Assembly (NCBI GenBank): GCA_964247695.1
Contig: CAXTVI010000023.1
Coordinates: 11,402-75,401 of the forward strand
Origin: Lichenicoccus sp964247695
Lineage (GTDB): Bacteria; Pseudomonadota; Alphaproteobacteria; Acetobacterales; Acetobacteraceae
Reading direction: 5' to 3'
DNA: 64,000 nucleotides
A program made the translations under genes and the position numbers. The notes under the pieces were generated by a model that searched no databases, had not been told where the DNA came from, and saw only the letters and a list, made by a program, of their open reading frames with translations. This document shows, in pieces, positions 30,251-39,739 of this stretch (positions are counted from its first letter, which is position 1; every line of letters starts with the position of its first letter).

Positions 30251-31645
30251 CTACGCCGCCTCCGGGCAGGGAATGACGAGGATCGCGCGCAGGCCGCCGC
30301 TGCGCCGGTTCTCCAGCATGATGCGGGCGCCGAAGGTCGCGGCCTGCGCGCGCGCGATGGCAAGCCCCAGCCCGGTGCCTTCGCGCCGGCCCGGGCCGCG
30401 CGCGAACGGCGCGAACACCGCCTCGAGCCGGTCCTCCGGCAGGCCGGGGCCGCGATCCTCGACCAGGATGCGTATTTCGCCCGCAGCCTGCTCCGCGCGC
30501 AGGCAGGCAGGTCCTGCATGATGCACGGCATTGTCACAGAGGTTCTGCAATGCGCGGGACAGCGCGTGCGGCTTGACCCGCGCGCGTAGGGTCGGCGATG
30601 GCTCATAGGACAGTTCCTGGCCGGTCTCCTGCGCGTCGGCGGCGATGGAGTCCAGCATCGCGCCGAGGTCGACCACGGCCCAGCTCTCACGGGACTCGCC
30701 GCTGGCGGCAAGCTCCAGGCCGTTGCGGATCAGATGCAGCGTGATGCCCAGGTCGGCCAGCAGGCGCTCGCGCAGTGCCGGGTCCTCCACCTGCTCGATG
30801 CGGATCCGGATCCGGGTCAGCGGCGTCTGCAGATCGTGGCTGATCGAGGCCAGCAGGTTGGTGCGCGCGGTGAAGCCGTCCCGCACGCGCTGCTGCATGA
30901 GGTTGAAGGTGCGCAGCGCCAGGCGGATCTCGCGGGGACCGGTCTCGGGCACCAGAGCGGGATCGAGCGACACGGCGAAGGCCCGCGACGCATCGCTCAG
31001 GCGGCGCAGGGGTGCGAGCGTCAGGCGCGAGATGATGACGGCCAGCAGCACGCTTTCGAGGGCGATCACCGCCAGGTAGATCGGCTCGAAGAGGGCGAGA
31101 TCGTAGTTGCGAACGGTGTCGCGATCGATCTCGAGCGCGTAGGTCTGCCCGGCCGGGTAGGTGAAGCGCACGTACCAGCAGCCGAACTGCGGGAGGTATT
31201 CATGCAGGTGCAACGACAGCGGCTGGATGCAGCGGGCGCGTTCGTCGACACGCACGACATGCGGATCCGAGTCCGCCCCGAATTGTGCCTTGAGTTCGGC
31301 GCGCAGGCCCTCGTCCTCGCGGCGGCCGTGCGGCCAGGGGTACGGCTGCGGGGCGTAGTCGTGGAAGTGGAAGTGACGCAGGCGATCGTCGAAGGCCGGC
31401 TTGTCGTGGTCGAGATGGTCATGGATCTCGCCGATCGCTTCAGCAAACTTGCCGAGCTGCAGCGACTCCATCTCGTGCGACCAGAGAAAGGCCGCCAGCG
31501 CGAGCGTCGCCCCGGCGGTGGCGGCGATCACCGCGCACACCACGAACACGAGACGGCCGCCGAGCGACTCCAGGCGGTGGCCGAGGACGCGCCACGGTCG
31601 GGCGGTCATCGGCCTGCCCCAGCGACCAGGGACGGCATCGCTCAC
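30251..31645 (-). CDS. Membrane sensor histidine kinase with His-rich sensor loop
   Basis: 464 residues. TM1 about 32-55, a periplasmic domain to about 190, TM2 about 190-212, HAMP to about 265, then HisKA with ASISHDLQTPLTR, N-box LQNLCDNAVHHA, EDRGPGLPE and GTGLGLAIARA. The periplasmic part has an exceptional His/Asp patch around residues 73-105 (for example HDHLDHDK and FHFHDY), which suggests metal sensing. Its GTG start overlaps the response regulator stop (GTGA). It lies close to a divergently transcribed, now broken, RND efflux locus that it probably controlled. Confidence 0.9.
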   Translation of the reverse strand: MSDAVPGRWGRPMTARPWRVLGHRLESLGGRLVFVVCAVIAATAGATLALAAFLWSHEMESLQLGKFAEAIGEIHDHLDHDKPAFDDRLRHFHFHDYAPQPYPWPHGRREDEGLRAELKAQFGADSDPHVVRVDERARCIQPLSLHLHEYLPQFGCWYVRFTYPAGQTYALEIDRDTVRNYDLALFEPIYLAVIALESVLLAVIISRLTLAPLRRLSDASRAFAVSLDPALVPETGPREIRLALRTFNLMQQRVRDGFTARTNLLASISHDLQTPLTRIRIRIEQVEDPALRERLLADLGITLHLIRNGLELAASGESRESWAVVDLGAMLDSIAADAQETGQELSYEPSPTLRARVKPHALSRALQNLCDNAVHHAGPACLRAEQAAGEIRILVEDRGPGLPEDRLEAVFAPFARGPGRREGTGLGLAIARAQAATFGARIMLENRRSGGLRAILVIPCPEAA

Positions 31646-32364
31646 CGGAACGAAACCTCGGCAGCCAGCATGTAGCCTTCCCCGCGCACGGTCAGGATCA
31701 TGTCGGAGGCTCCCGGCTCGAGCGCCAGGCGCTGGCGCAGGCGGCTGATGCGGATATCGAGCGAGCGGTCGAACGATACGGTGGCGCCCCGCTCGGGCAG
31801 CAGTTCCTCGCGCGACAGCACCTGGCCGGGATGATCGATCAGGCGCCGCAGCAGGCCGTATTCGGAAGCCGGCAGCATCACCAGCCGCCCGTCAGTCGCG
31901 ATCAGCCGGCGATGCAGCAGGTCGAGTTCCCAAGGGCCAAACCGGGCCAGGCGGGGCTGGTGCGGCCGCCAGTCGCCAACGGAGCCCGGCCGCCGGCTCA
32001 GCAGCTTGCGCGCCCGCACCAGCAGTTCACGCGGCTCGAACGGTTTGGCGAGGTAGTCGTCCGCGCCGAGCTCCAGCCCGAGCACGCGCTCGATCGGCCC
32101 GGTGCGCGCCGTGAGCATGAGGATCGCAAAGGTCTGCCCGGTGGCCCGGAGCTCGCGGCAGAGGGCGATCCCGTCCCCGTCCGGTAGGCCGAGATCGAGG
32201 ATCAGCAGGTCGATGGGGTGGGCCGCGAGCGCCGCACGGCCAAGCGCCGCACCTGACGCGCCCTGCGCCTCGTAGCCGTCGCGCGTGAAGATCTCGATCA
32301 GGAAGTCGCGGATGGTGTCGTCGTCATCAAGGACGAGGACACGCGGAGGCGATGCGGCCGACAT
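31642..32364 (-). CDS. OmpR-family response regulator
   Basis: 240 residues from ATG 32364. Receiver domain with the acidic cluster VLDDDD, phospho-acceptor aspartate in LLILDLGLPDGDG and lysine in LAKPFEPRELL, followed by a winged-helix DNA-binding domain ending RGEGYMLA. It precedes and overlaps the kinase gene. Likely target promoters include its own and the divergent 32.6 kb unit. Confidence 0.93.
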   Translation of the reverse strand: MSAASPPRVLVLDDDDTIRDFLIEIFTRDGYEAQGASGAALGRAALAAHPIDLLILDLGLPDGDGIALCRELRATGQTFAILMLTARTGPIERVLGLELGADDYLAKPFEPRELLVRARKLLSRRPGSVGDWRPHQPRLARFGPWELDLLHRRLIATDGRLVMLPASEYGLLRRLIDHPGQVLSREELLPERGATVSFDRSLDIRISRLRQRLALEPGASDMILTVRGEGYMLAAEVSFR

Positions 32365-32647
32365 GCGGGAGAGGCCTTCAGGTGCGATGGGCGGCGGACG
32401 CCAAGGCCGCAAGCTAACAGGCGGCGGCCGACGCGTGGGGGAAACCGGACTTGGCGAATGATTCGATTTGTAGCCATCCCTGACAGCCGATGCGAGACCG
32501 TCGAACGGCCTAGAGTCTCATGATTGCAGTTGCATGACAGGCCGCCGCGAGCCTTCCTCGGGTGCTACGTTCACCTACCAAACTTGGGTATTCTTTGAAT
32601 GCCCGTCCCTGCTTCCCTGTGCTCGAGGCAAATCAGGAAGCAGCAAA

Positions 32648-32992
32648 ATGACCAACAGAACGACGATCTTGACTGTTCTGGCGTGCGCGTTGATGGCGGG
32701 CCACAGCCTGCCGGCGCGAGCCCAGAGCGTGGCCAACGACGGGCGCTTGGACACGGCGCAGGAGACGGTGCATCTGGGCGATCTCGACCTGGCATCGCAT
32801 TCCGGTCAGGCAGCAGCTCGGCTGCGGCTGCTGGAAGCGGTGCATGCGGCCTGCGACAGCATCTACGCGGATGCAGGCAACCAGGCGCCGATGGACGGGT
32901 GCCGCAGCAAGGCCCTGGCCGACACACAGCCGCAACTGGCGCGGCTGATCCAGCAAGCCCGTGGCAACCGGATCGAGCTGGCGAGGCAATAG
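32648..32992 (+). CDS. UrcA-family exported small protein
   Basis: 114 residues from ATG 32648. Signal peptide (MTNRTTILTVLACALMAG, cleavage near ARAQS) and a mature domain with ETVHLGDLDLASHSGQAAARLRLLEAVHAAC and a second cysteine in MDGCR, matching the UrcA family pattern of a short beta strand followed by a helix with two cysteines. Function unknown; the family is periplasmic. It lies upstream of the efflux adaptor remnant on the same strand. The 280 bases between the response regulator and this gene should hold both promoters; I could not pick a convincing -35/-10 pair. Confidence 0.7.
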   Translation: MTNRTTILTVLACALMAGHSLPARAQSVANDGRLDTAQETVHLGDLDLASHSGQAAARLRLLEAVHAACDSIYADAGNQAPMDGCRSKALADTQPQLARLIQQARGNRIELARQ

Positions 32993-33076
32993 CGGTCGCA
33001 TTTGTTGCCGCTGCAGACGCAGGCCATCCAGGCGCGTGACCCTCTCGGGGCCGCCATGTTCGATGGACCAACACAG

Positions 33077-33740
33077 ATGACGTGGACGCGACGCACACCC
33101 GCCTTCCTGTTGCTGCCAATCCTGCTGGCTTGTGGCCTCGCCACGTTGTGGCATCGCCAGCAGCCGCCCCCAGGTCCGGCGGCGGCGGCCGACGCGACTC
33201 AGGTGGTCTCGGCCATGACGGTGCATCCCGAGCCGTGGCAGAGCCTGGACAAGGCCTATGGCCAGGTGCGTGCGGTCGAGGGTGCGGACCTGGCGGCGCA
33301 GGTCTCCGGGATTGTCAGCGAGATCGACTTCCGGTCCGGCGAAATGGTGCATGCCGGAACGGTCCTGCTGCGGCTTCGGCTCTATGACGATCCGGCGAAG
33401 CTGCAGCAGCTGCAGTCGCAGGTGGAACTCTATGACGCCGATCTCGCCCGCGACCAGAAGCAGTTCGAGGCGCAGGCGATCAGCCGGGCCACTCTCGATC
33501 TGGACACGGCCAACCTGCACAACGCGCAGGCCCAGGTCGCAGCCAAGATGCAGCTGATGGACGAGAAGGTGATACGCGCGCCGTTCGACGGCAGGCTCGG
33601 CATCCGCGAGGTCGATCTCGGCCAGTTCCTTCCGGCAGGCAATGCGGCGGTCAATCTCGAATCGCTCGATCCGATCGATGTCGATTTCAACGTGTCGCAG
33701 CAGCAGGTGGCAAGGGTCGCGCCTGGCCAGCCGGTAGCAC
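33077..33740 (+). pseudogene. RND efflux adaptor (membrane fusion protein), truncated
   Basis: From ATG 33077 (or 33056) the protein starts with a membrane anchor MTWTRRTPAFLLLPILLACG, then the HlyD/AcrA-type lipoyl and hairpin regions: VSGIVSEIDFRSGEMVHAGTVLLRL, QAISRATLDLDTA and VIRAPFDGRLGIREVDLGQFL. Homology ends near residue 221 at QVARVAPGQPV. The frame then enters permease sequence in the wrong register and reads through as meaningless Arg-rich text. The usual 150 or so C-terminal residues (beta-barrel and membrane-proximal parts) are missing. Part of an internal deletion shared with the next feature. Confidence 0.85.
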
Positions 33741-36113
33741 GTCGCGGGCTTCAAGGACCTGGTCGTCCGGCAGACCGGCCTCGGCATCGTCCGGCTCGGC
33801 GACATCGCCGAGGTCGGTCTGGGCAGCGATCCGGACGATGCGCTCGACATCAACAATGGCTGGCCGAGCGTGCATCTCAGCGTGCGGTCGACACCGGCCG
33901 CCGACGCGCTCACCGTCGCCGCCGGGATCGAGCGGCAGCTCGCCGCACTGCGCACCCGGCTGCCGCCGAGCTTCCACATCATCGCGGTGGAGGATACCGG
34001 GGAGTATATCCGCGCCTCGATCCGAGAGGTCGTGGTTACGCTGGCCGAAAGCCTCGCGATCGTGGCGCTGGTGGTGTTCGTGTTTCTCGGCTCACCACGA
34101 TCGGTTCTGGTCCCGCTGGTGACGATCCCGCTGTCGCTGACCGGCACCTTCGCCATGATGTCGCTGATGGGGTTCTCGATAAACCTGCTGACGCTGCTGG
34201 CGCTGGTGCTGGCGATCGGGCTCGTCGTCGACGACGCCATCATCGTGGTCGAGAACGTCAACCGGCACCTCGCACTCGGCCTGCGGCCGGTCGCCGCGGC
34301 GTCGGCGGCGGCTCGCGAACTGATGCAGCCGATCCTGGCGATGACCGTGGTGCTGATCGCGGCCTACGTGCCACTCGGGCTGCAGGGCGGCCTGACCGGG
34401 GCGCTGTTCATCGAGTTCGCCTTTACCCTGGCAGGTGCGGTGACGATGTCGGCGCTGCTGGCGCTGACCCTGTCGCCGATGATGAGCTCGCGCCTGCTGC
34501 GGGCCCGCACCGCGCCCGGTGGCCGGATGCCGCTGCCGGAAAGCCTGGAGCGCGCGAGCGAACGGGCGCTCGAGGGCGTGCAGCGTGCCTACGCGAGGGC
34601 GCTGCGTGCGGCGCTCAGGTTACAGCCCCTGGTGTTGCTGGCCGGTCTCGCGATACTCGGCAGCAGCGGGTATTTCTACGCCCACGCGCGCCACGAGCTC
34701 TCGCCGGCCGAGGATACCGGAGAACTCGATCTGTCGGGCAACGATGCCCCCGACGCGACCTCGGATGCGCTGCAGCGCTACGACGCGAAGATCATCGCCA
34801 TCTACAAATCGGTGCCCGAAGCGACGCACTGGTATCTTGCTCCCGAGGCACCCTCGATCGACGGCGGCCTGGATCTGTCCGACAGCGGCAGGCGCGCCCG
34901 CAGCGTCTTTGCCATCGGCGACGAGGTGCAGTCGAAACTGTCGCGCATCGCCGGACTGGATCTCGCGATCTATGTGCCGCCCTACCTTCCCGGCTCGGAC
35001 GGCATGCCGATCGGGTTCGTGCTGCAGGGCACCGGCAGCTTCCGGCAGCTGAACGAGATCTCCAGCGCTTTCCTGGCCAAGGCGCGGGCCAGTGGGCTGT
35101 TCAGCTACATCGACAAGGACCTGAAGATCGACCAGCCGCAGGCGACGGTCGTGATCGATCGCGCCAAGCTGTCGGCGCTGGGCCTGACGCTGAGCGACCT
35201 GAGCGTCTCGCTGAACACCATGCTGGGCGGCAACTACACAGGCTTCTTCGCCGCCGACCAGCGTTCGTACAAGGTCGAGCCGCTGGTCATGCGGCGCTAC
35301 CGGCTCAACGCCGACCAGATCCTCGACTACCCGATCAGGTCGATCAACGGCGTGTCGGTGCCGCTGCGGTCGGTCGCGCATATCGAGAACAGCGTCGTGC
35401 CCGAGTCCGTCAGCCATTTCCAGCAGCTCGACGCCACGACCATCAGCGCGCTGCCGGCACCCGGCGTGACCCAGGGACGGGCCTACGCCTGGCTGCAGGA
35501 TCTCGCCGCCCGGATGCTCCCCGCCGGCTACGGGACCGACACCGTCGGCCCGCTGCGCCAGTTCGTGCAGGAGACCGGCGGCTTCGGGCCGACCTTCGCG
35601 CTGGCGCTCGTCATCACCTACCTGGCACTCGCAGCCTTGTTCGAGAGTTTCCGCGATCCGCTGATCATCCTGGTGTCGGTGCCGATGTCGATGGCCGGCG
35701 CCCTGCTCTTCGTCTGGCTCGGCGTCGGCGGCGCCAGCATCAACCTGTTCACCGAGGTCGGGCTGGTCACCCTGATGGGCCTGATCAGCAAGCATGGCAT
35801 CCTGATCGTCGAGGTCGCCAAGGAGGGCCAGGCGCTGGGGCTGGACAAGCGCGATGCGATCCTACGCGCCTGCACGCTGCGGCTGCGGCCGATCCTGATG
35901 ACCACGGCGGCCATGGTGCTGGGCGTCATGCCGCTGGTGCTGGCGACCGGCGCGGGCTCCGCGTCGCGCTACGTCATGGGGCTGGTGATCGCCGCCGGCC
36001 TCTCCATCGGCACCCTGTTCACCCTGTTCGTGCTGCCGGCGGTCTACATGCTGCTCGCGTCGCGACGGCACGGCATCCCGGCTCCGTCCCGGGCCACTGT
36101 CGCGGCCGAATGA
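33741..36113 (+). pseudogene. RND efflux permease, N-terminal third deleted
   Basis: About 790 residues of an HAE1-type RND transporter remain, beginning VAGFKDLVVRQTGLG and VRLGDIAEVGLGSD, which in full permeases lies near residue 240-260. The rest is intact: the TM4 proton-relay pair in GLVVDDAIIVVENVN, the second periplasmic loop, and the C-terminal helices with LMGLISKHGILIVEVAKEG. TM1 and the first porter subdomains are gone, as is any start codon; the first in-frame candidate is GTG 33870. A TAG at 33735 closes this frame just before the junction. Together with the adaptor this indicates a single deletion of roughly 1.2 kb joining the two genes near 33740. A working pump is not expected. 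Confidence 0.85.
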
Positions 36114-36236
36114 CCGGGATCGATGATAATCGGCCGCGCGGCTTCACCGACGCCACGCACTATCTCACCATCTTCATCGCTCCCAGCATCCTGTCTTTTG
36201 CGGCGCCCTGCAGCTGTTCGATCTGCACGAGACTGG

Positions 36237-37550
36237 CTAACTCCAAAGCTCCTGCGCCGCCGCCGGCTCGGCGTCCTCGTCGAGCGGCAGCTCCAGCAAC
36301 GACGCCGCCTGCGCCGCATCCGGCGCCTCGATGCCGCGCAGCTTGCGGGCCACCACACGCGTGCGCCGGCGCGCTTCCTCGATCGAGCTCGACATCGCCG
36401 ACGCGTTGCGGCCAAGCTTCTCAAGCACACCATCCATCTTGAGCATCTCCTGCCTTGTCGCACCCAAGAGCTGGCTGATGATCTCGGTCTTCTCCTCCAG
36501 CGCCAGCGTCACGTAGCCCAGGTGGATGGTGCGCAGCAGCGCCGGGATCAGGCTCGGGCCCATCACCATGACACGCTGGGTGCGGCCGATCTCGTCGATC
36601 AGCCCGGGCACGCGGGCGATCTCGGCATACAGCCCGTCGGTCGGCAGGTAGAGCACCGCGAACTCCACCGTGACCGGCGGCACGATGTACTTGGCGGCGA
36701 TCTTACGCGCCTCGAACCGCACCATCTGCTCGAGCGCGCGCCGCGCCGTGCGCTCGCCATCGGCATCGACCTGCTCGACCGCCTGCAGCAGCCGCTCGTA
36801 CGCCTCGGTCGGAAACTTGCTGTCGATGGCGAGCAGCGGAGGCGGGCTTCCCGTTGAACCGCGCCCAGAGCCTCCGCGCATGGGCATGCGCACCGCGAAC
36901 TCCACCACCTCGGCGCTGCCGGCGGCCAGACGGCAGTTGCTCTCGTACGCGCCGGTCGGCAGCACGTCGTCGAGGATCGCGCGTAGCTGCGCCTCGCCCC
37001 AGCCGCCGCGCGTCTTGACGTTGGAGAACAGGCGCTTGAGGTCGCCGATCTGCGCCGTCATCGCGGCGACCTCGCCCATCGCCTTCTGCACCGCGCCGAA
37101 CTGCTCCAGCACGCGCTGGAAACTGGTCTGCATCTGCTTCTCGACGGCGGCGTGCAGCTGTTCGTTCACCGAGGCCTGGATCGCGGCGAGCCGGGTCGCC
37201 GACTGCTCGGACATCTCGCGCAGAGCGTTCGCCATCGCGACCCGCGCCTCGCCTTGCTCGCGCGCCATCATCGTGGTCAGCGTGCCGAGCCGCTCGCTGA
37301 CGTCGTTGCGGTTCTGCTCGATGCGCCCGACCACGATGCGCTCGATCTCCGCGAGCCGGATCGCGGTACGTTCCGCATCCGCGACGCGCGCCGCCTGCTC
37401 GCGTTCCGCCAGCACGCCGAGCCGGTGCAGCAGCTCGGCCTCCTCGCGCGGCGCCGGGTCGTGCAGCGCGCGCAGCACCAGCAGGGTGGCTGCGAAGGTG
37501 GCGACGGTGACCAGGAGCGCCAGCAGGGCGAGCAGGAAGGCGAGAGACAT
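36237..37550 (-). CDS. rmuC: DNA recombination protein RmuC
   Basis: 437 residues from ATG 37550. N-terminal membrane anchor (MSLAFLLALLALLVTVATF), a long coiled coil (about 35-165) and a C-terminal nuclease-like RmuC domain with KTRGGWGEAQLRAILDDVLP, LAIDSKFPTEAYERL and VMGPSLIPALLRTIHLGY. RmuC limits inversions at short inverted repeats. It converges on the RND remnant and diverges from the toxin-antitoxin promoter. Confidence 0.93.
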   Translation of the reverse strand: MSLAFLLALLALLVTVATFAATLLVLRALHDPAPREEAELLHRLGVLAEREQAARVADAERTAIRLAEIERIVVGRIEQNRNDVSERLGTLTTMMAREQGEARVAMANALREMSEQSATRLAAIQASVNEQLHAAVEKQMQTSFQRVLEQFGAVQKAMGEVAAMTAQIGDLKRLFSNVKTRGGWGEAQLRAILDDVLPTGAYESNCRLAAGSAEVVEFAVRMPMRGGSGRGSTGSPPPLLAIDSKFPTEAYERLLQAVEQVDADGERTARRALEQMVRFEARKIAAKYIVPPVTVEFAVLYLPTDGLYAEIARVPGLIDEIGRTQRVMVMGPSLIPALLRTIHLGYVTLALEEKTEIISQLLGATRQEMLKMDGVLEKLGRNASAMSSSIEEARRRTRVVARKLRGIEAPDAAQAASLLELPLDEDAEPAAAQELWS

Positions 37551-37593
37551 CGGCGTGGCGGCGGCCTTTCGCGACCCACTTCGCCATTTGGCG

Positions 37594-37619
37594 CAATTGG
37601 ATCGCCTTGAAGTCAATTG
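37594..37619. repeat. Twin CAATTG sites, possible antitoxin operator
   Basis: Palindromic CAATTG occurs at 37594-37599 and 37614-37619, spaced 20 bases (about two helical turns) and flanking and overlapping the -35 region of the toxin-antitoxin promoter. Such spacing suits a dimeric HTH antitoxin that represses its own promoter. Inferred from spacing only. Confidence 0.4.
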
Positions 37620-37635
37620 ACAGCATGCCTATAGT
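37607..37635 (+). promoter_or_regulatory. Sigma-70 promoter of the toxin-antitoxin operon
   Basis: TTGAAG (37607-37612) and TATAGT (37630-37635) are separated by exactly 17 bases in an AT-rich island, 28 bases upstream of antitoxin ATG 37663. It is the clearest housekeeping-type promoter I found in the window. Confidence 0.6.
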
Positions 37636-37662
37636 AACATTTCAACAGGATCAATCTTAGTC

Positions 37663-38088
37663 ATGCATCCGCCCGCCACCGCCCGGCTCAACGACACCCT
37701 GCAGCCCGGATCGTTGGCCACGCCGGTGACCCAGGAGGAGGCGTTGGCGATGCTGCGCGCCGCCTTCAACCTGTTCATGCGTTGGCAGCTCGATGCACAG
37801 CAGAGTCGCCGGCTGCTCGGCTCGCCGAGCGAACGGACCTTCCAGCGCTGGAAAGCCGGTGACGTCGCCAGCATCCCGCACGACACCGTCTGCAGACTCG
37901 GCGATCTGATGGGCGTCCACAAGGCGCTGCGCTACCTGTTCACCGATCCGCAGCGCGGCTACGACTGGATACGCAAGCCGGGGCCGGCCTTCGGTGGCCA
38001 TTCGGCGCTCGACCGCATGCTGCAGGGCGCGCCGGCCGACATTGCCGCGATACGCGCCTATCTCGATGCGGAACGGGCGGGCTGGTAG
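37663..38088 (+). CDS. Xre/MbcA/ParS-type antitoxin
   Basis: 141 residues. N-terminal Xre-like HTH region with FNLFMRWQLDAQQSRRLLG and SERTFQRWKAGD, then the MbcA/ParS toxin-binding domain with LRYLFTDPQRGYDWIRKPGPAFGGHSALDRML. It should neutralise the RES toxin encoded 23 bases downstream and repress the operon. The promoter and a putative operator lie in the 112 bases between it and rmuC. Confidence 0.9.
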   Translation: MHPPATARLNDTLQPGSLATPVTQEEALAMLRAAFNLFMRWQLDAQQSRRLLGSPSERTFQRWKAGDVASIPHDTVCRLGDLMGVHKALRYLFTDPQRGYDWIRKPGPAFGGHSALDRMLQGAPADIAAIRAYLDAERAGW

Positions 38089-38111
38089 CAGACCCCGGGA
38101 ACCAGAGCATC

Positions 38112-38807
38112 ATGGCCTTGCGCCTGCGCTGGAAGAAATCGCACCGCATCATCCGCACGGTCTATCCGACGGTGCATCTGTTCGAGGACATCGCCGATCC
38201 CGCTGACTGGGACAGCATCGCGCGCGCCGAGGCCCGCAGCAACCCGCGCCTGCGCGACGAGATCGGCAATCTCGGGCTGGTGCCGGTGCATCGCCGGGTC
38301 AGCGGCAGCACCGCGACGCTGGTGATGGGCGCCTTCACGCACGCCTCGCCACTGCGCCCGAGCCGGTTCTCAGATGGCAGCTTCGGCGTCTGGTATTGCG
38401 GCGACCGCTTCGAGGTGGCGCTGGCCGAGACTGCCTACCATTTCGAGGAGTTCATGCGCGCGACCCGCGAGCCGGCCGCCGATGCGGATTTCCGCGAGCT
38501 GAATTGTGCGATCTCGGGCAGCGTGCACGACCTGCGCAAGGCCGATCCGGACCACACGCTGGTGCCGGACGACTGGAGCGCCGGCCAGCGCCTCGGCCGC
38601 GGGGTGCGCGACGAGGACCTCGACGGCGTCGTCTATCCGAGCGTGCGCTATCGCGCCGGCATGGCGGCCGGCCTGTTCTGGCCAAACTGCGTGACCCTGC
38701 CGGTGTTGCAGGCGCGGCAGTTCCGCTATCGCTGGAACGGCAGCCGCATGACCGCCTGGTTCGAGCACGGCACCCGGGACTGGGTCCCGTACGAGCCGCA
38801 GGCCTGA
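38112..38807 (+). CDS. RES-domain toxin
   Basis: 231 residues. RES domain with RPSRFSDGSFGVWYCGDRFEVALAE and VVYPSVRY, supplying the conserved Arg, Glu and Ser that name the family. RES toxins related to MbcT degrade or modify NAD+ when released from the antitoxin. Complete and paired with the upstream antitoxin gene, so the module looks functional. Confidence 0.88.
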   Translation: MALRLRWKKSHRIIRTVYPTVHLFEDIADPADWDSIARAEARSNPRLRDEIGNLGLVPVHRRVSGSTATLVMGAFTHASPLRPSRFSDGSFGVWYCGDRFEVALAETAYHFEEFMRATREPAADADFRELNCAISGSVHDLRKADPDHTLVPDDWSAGQRLGRGVRDEDLDGVVYPSVRYRAGMAAGLFWPNCVTLPVLQARQFRYRWNGSRMTAWFEHGTRDWVPYEPQA

Positions 38808-38822
38808 CATAGGGCAGCATCG

Positions 38823-39737
38823 ATGAGTCCACCCGACTTCTTCCCCGGCTTTGCGACCCATCGCGTCGAGACAGGGTCCGACATCTTCATCCATGCCCGC
38901 AGCGCCGGGTCCGGCCCGCCGCTGCTGCTGCTGCACGGGCATCCGCAAAGCGGCGCCACCTGGCACGCGGTGGCTCCGCGGCTGGCGCAGGACTACGCCG
39001 TCGTGGTGGCCGACCTGCGTGGCTACGGCGACAGCAGCAAGCCGGAGAGCGATGCCGACCACGCGCCGTTCTCCAAGCGCGCCATGGCCGCCGACTTGGT
39101 GACGGTGATGCGCGCCCTCGGGCACGACCGTTTCGCCGTCGTCGGCCATGATCGCGGCGGCCGCGTCGCGCATCGCATGGCGCTCGATCATCCGGGTGTC
39201 GTCGAACGGCTTGCCGTGCTCGATATCGCACCGACGCTGACGATGTACGACCGCACCGACCGCGCTTTCGCACAGGCGTATTTCTGGTGGTTCTTCCTGA
39301 TCCAGCCTGCCCCCCTGCCGGAACGCCTGATCGGTGCGGAGACCGCCTTCTTCCTGGACCGCCAGTTGCGCACGCAGAGCAAGACCGAGGGTGTGCCGTC
39401 AGCGGCGCTCGCGGCGGAATACCTGCGCTGCTTTGCAGCACCCGGCACGATCCACTCGGCCTGCGAGGACTACCGCGCCGCGGCGAGCATCGATCTCGAG
39501 CATGACCGCGCCGACGACGCGGCCGGACGACGCATCGGCGTTCCGCTGCTGGCGCTCTGGGGCGGCAAGGGCACCGTCGATGCGCTCTACGACGTGCCGC
39601 AGACCTGGCGCGACAAGGCCGCTTCGCCCGATCTGGTCTCGGGAGCCTCGCTGCCCTGCGGACACCTGCTGCAGGAGGAGCAGCCCGACGCGCTGCTCGC
39701 GCACCTGCTGCCGTTCCTCTCGAGACAGGCGGCCTGA
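38823..39737 (+). CDS. Fluoroacetate-dehalogenase-like alpha/beta hydrolase
   Basis: 304 residues. Alpha/beta hydrolase with oxyanion HGHPQ, ADLRGYGDSSKP, nucleophile aspartate in GHDRGGR near residue 104 and catalytic histidine in CGHLLQEE near the end. The two arginines after the nucleophile that hold the carboxylate in haloacetate dehalogenases are kept, as is a tyrosine in CEDYRA. The His-Trp pair that helps bind fluoride in the characterised enzymes appears here as Trp-Trp (in YFWWFF), so the true substrate may differ. It starts 15 bases after the RES toxin gene; this closeness is probably incidental. Confidence 0.75.
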   Translation: MSPPDFFPGFATHRVETGSDIFIHARSAGSGPPLLLLHGHPQSGATWHAVAPRLAQDYAVVVADLRGYGDSSKPESDADHAPFSKRAMAADLVTVMRALGHDRFAVVGHDRGGRVAHRMALDHPGVVERLAVLDIAPTLTMYDRTDRAFAQAYFWWFFLIQPAPLPERLIGAETAFFLDRQLRTQSKTEGVPSAALAAEYLRCFAAPGTIHSACEDYRAAASIDLEHDRADDAAGRRIGVPLLALWGGKGTVDALYDVPQTWRDKAASPDLVSGASLPCGHLLQEEQPDALLAHLLPFLSRQAA

Positions 39738-39739
39738 CC

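Noticed and set aside
33020..33740. Reading the adaptor frame on through the permease as one giant fusion protein
   Set aside because: After 33740 the frame is out of register with permease homology and yields Arg-rich nonsense, so it is a lesion and not a genuine fusion.
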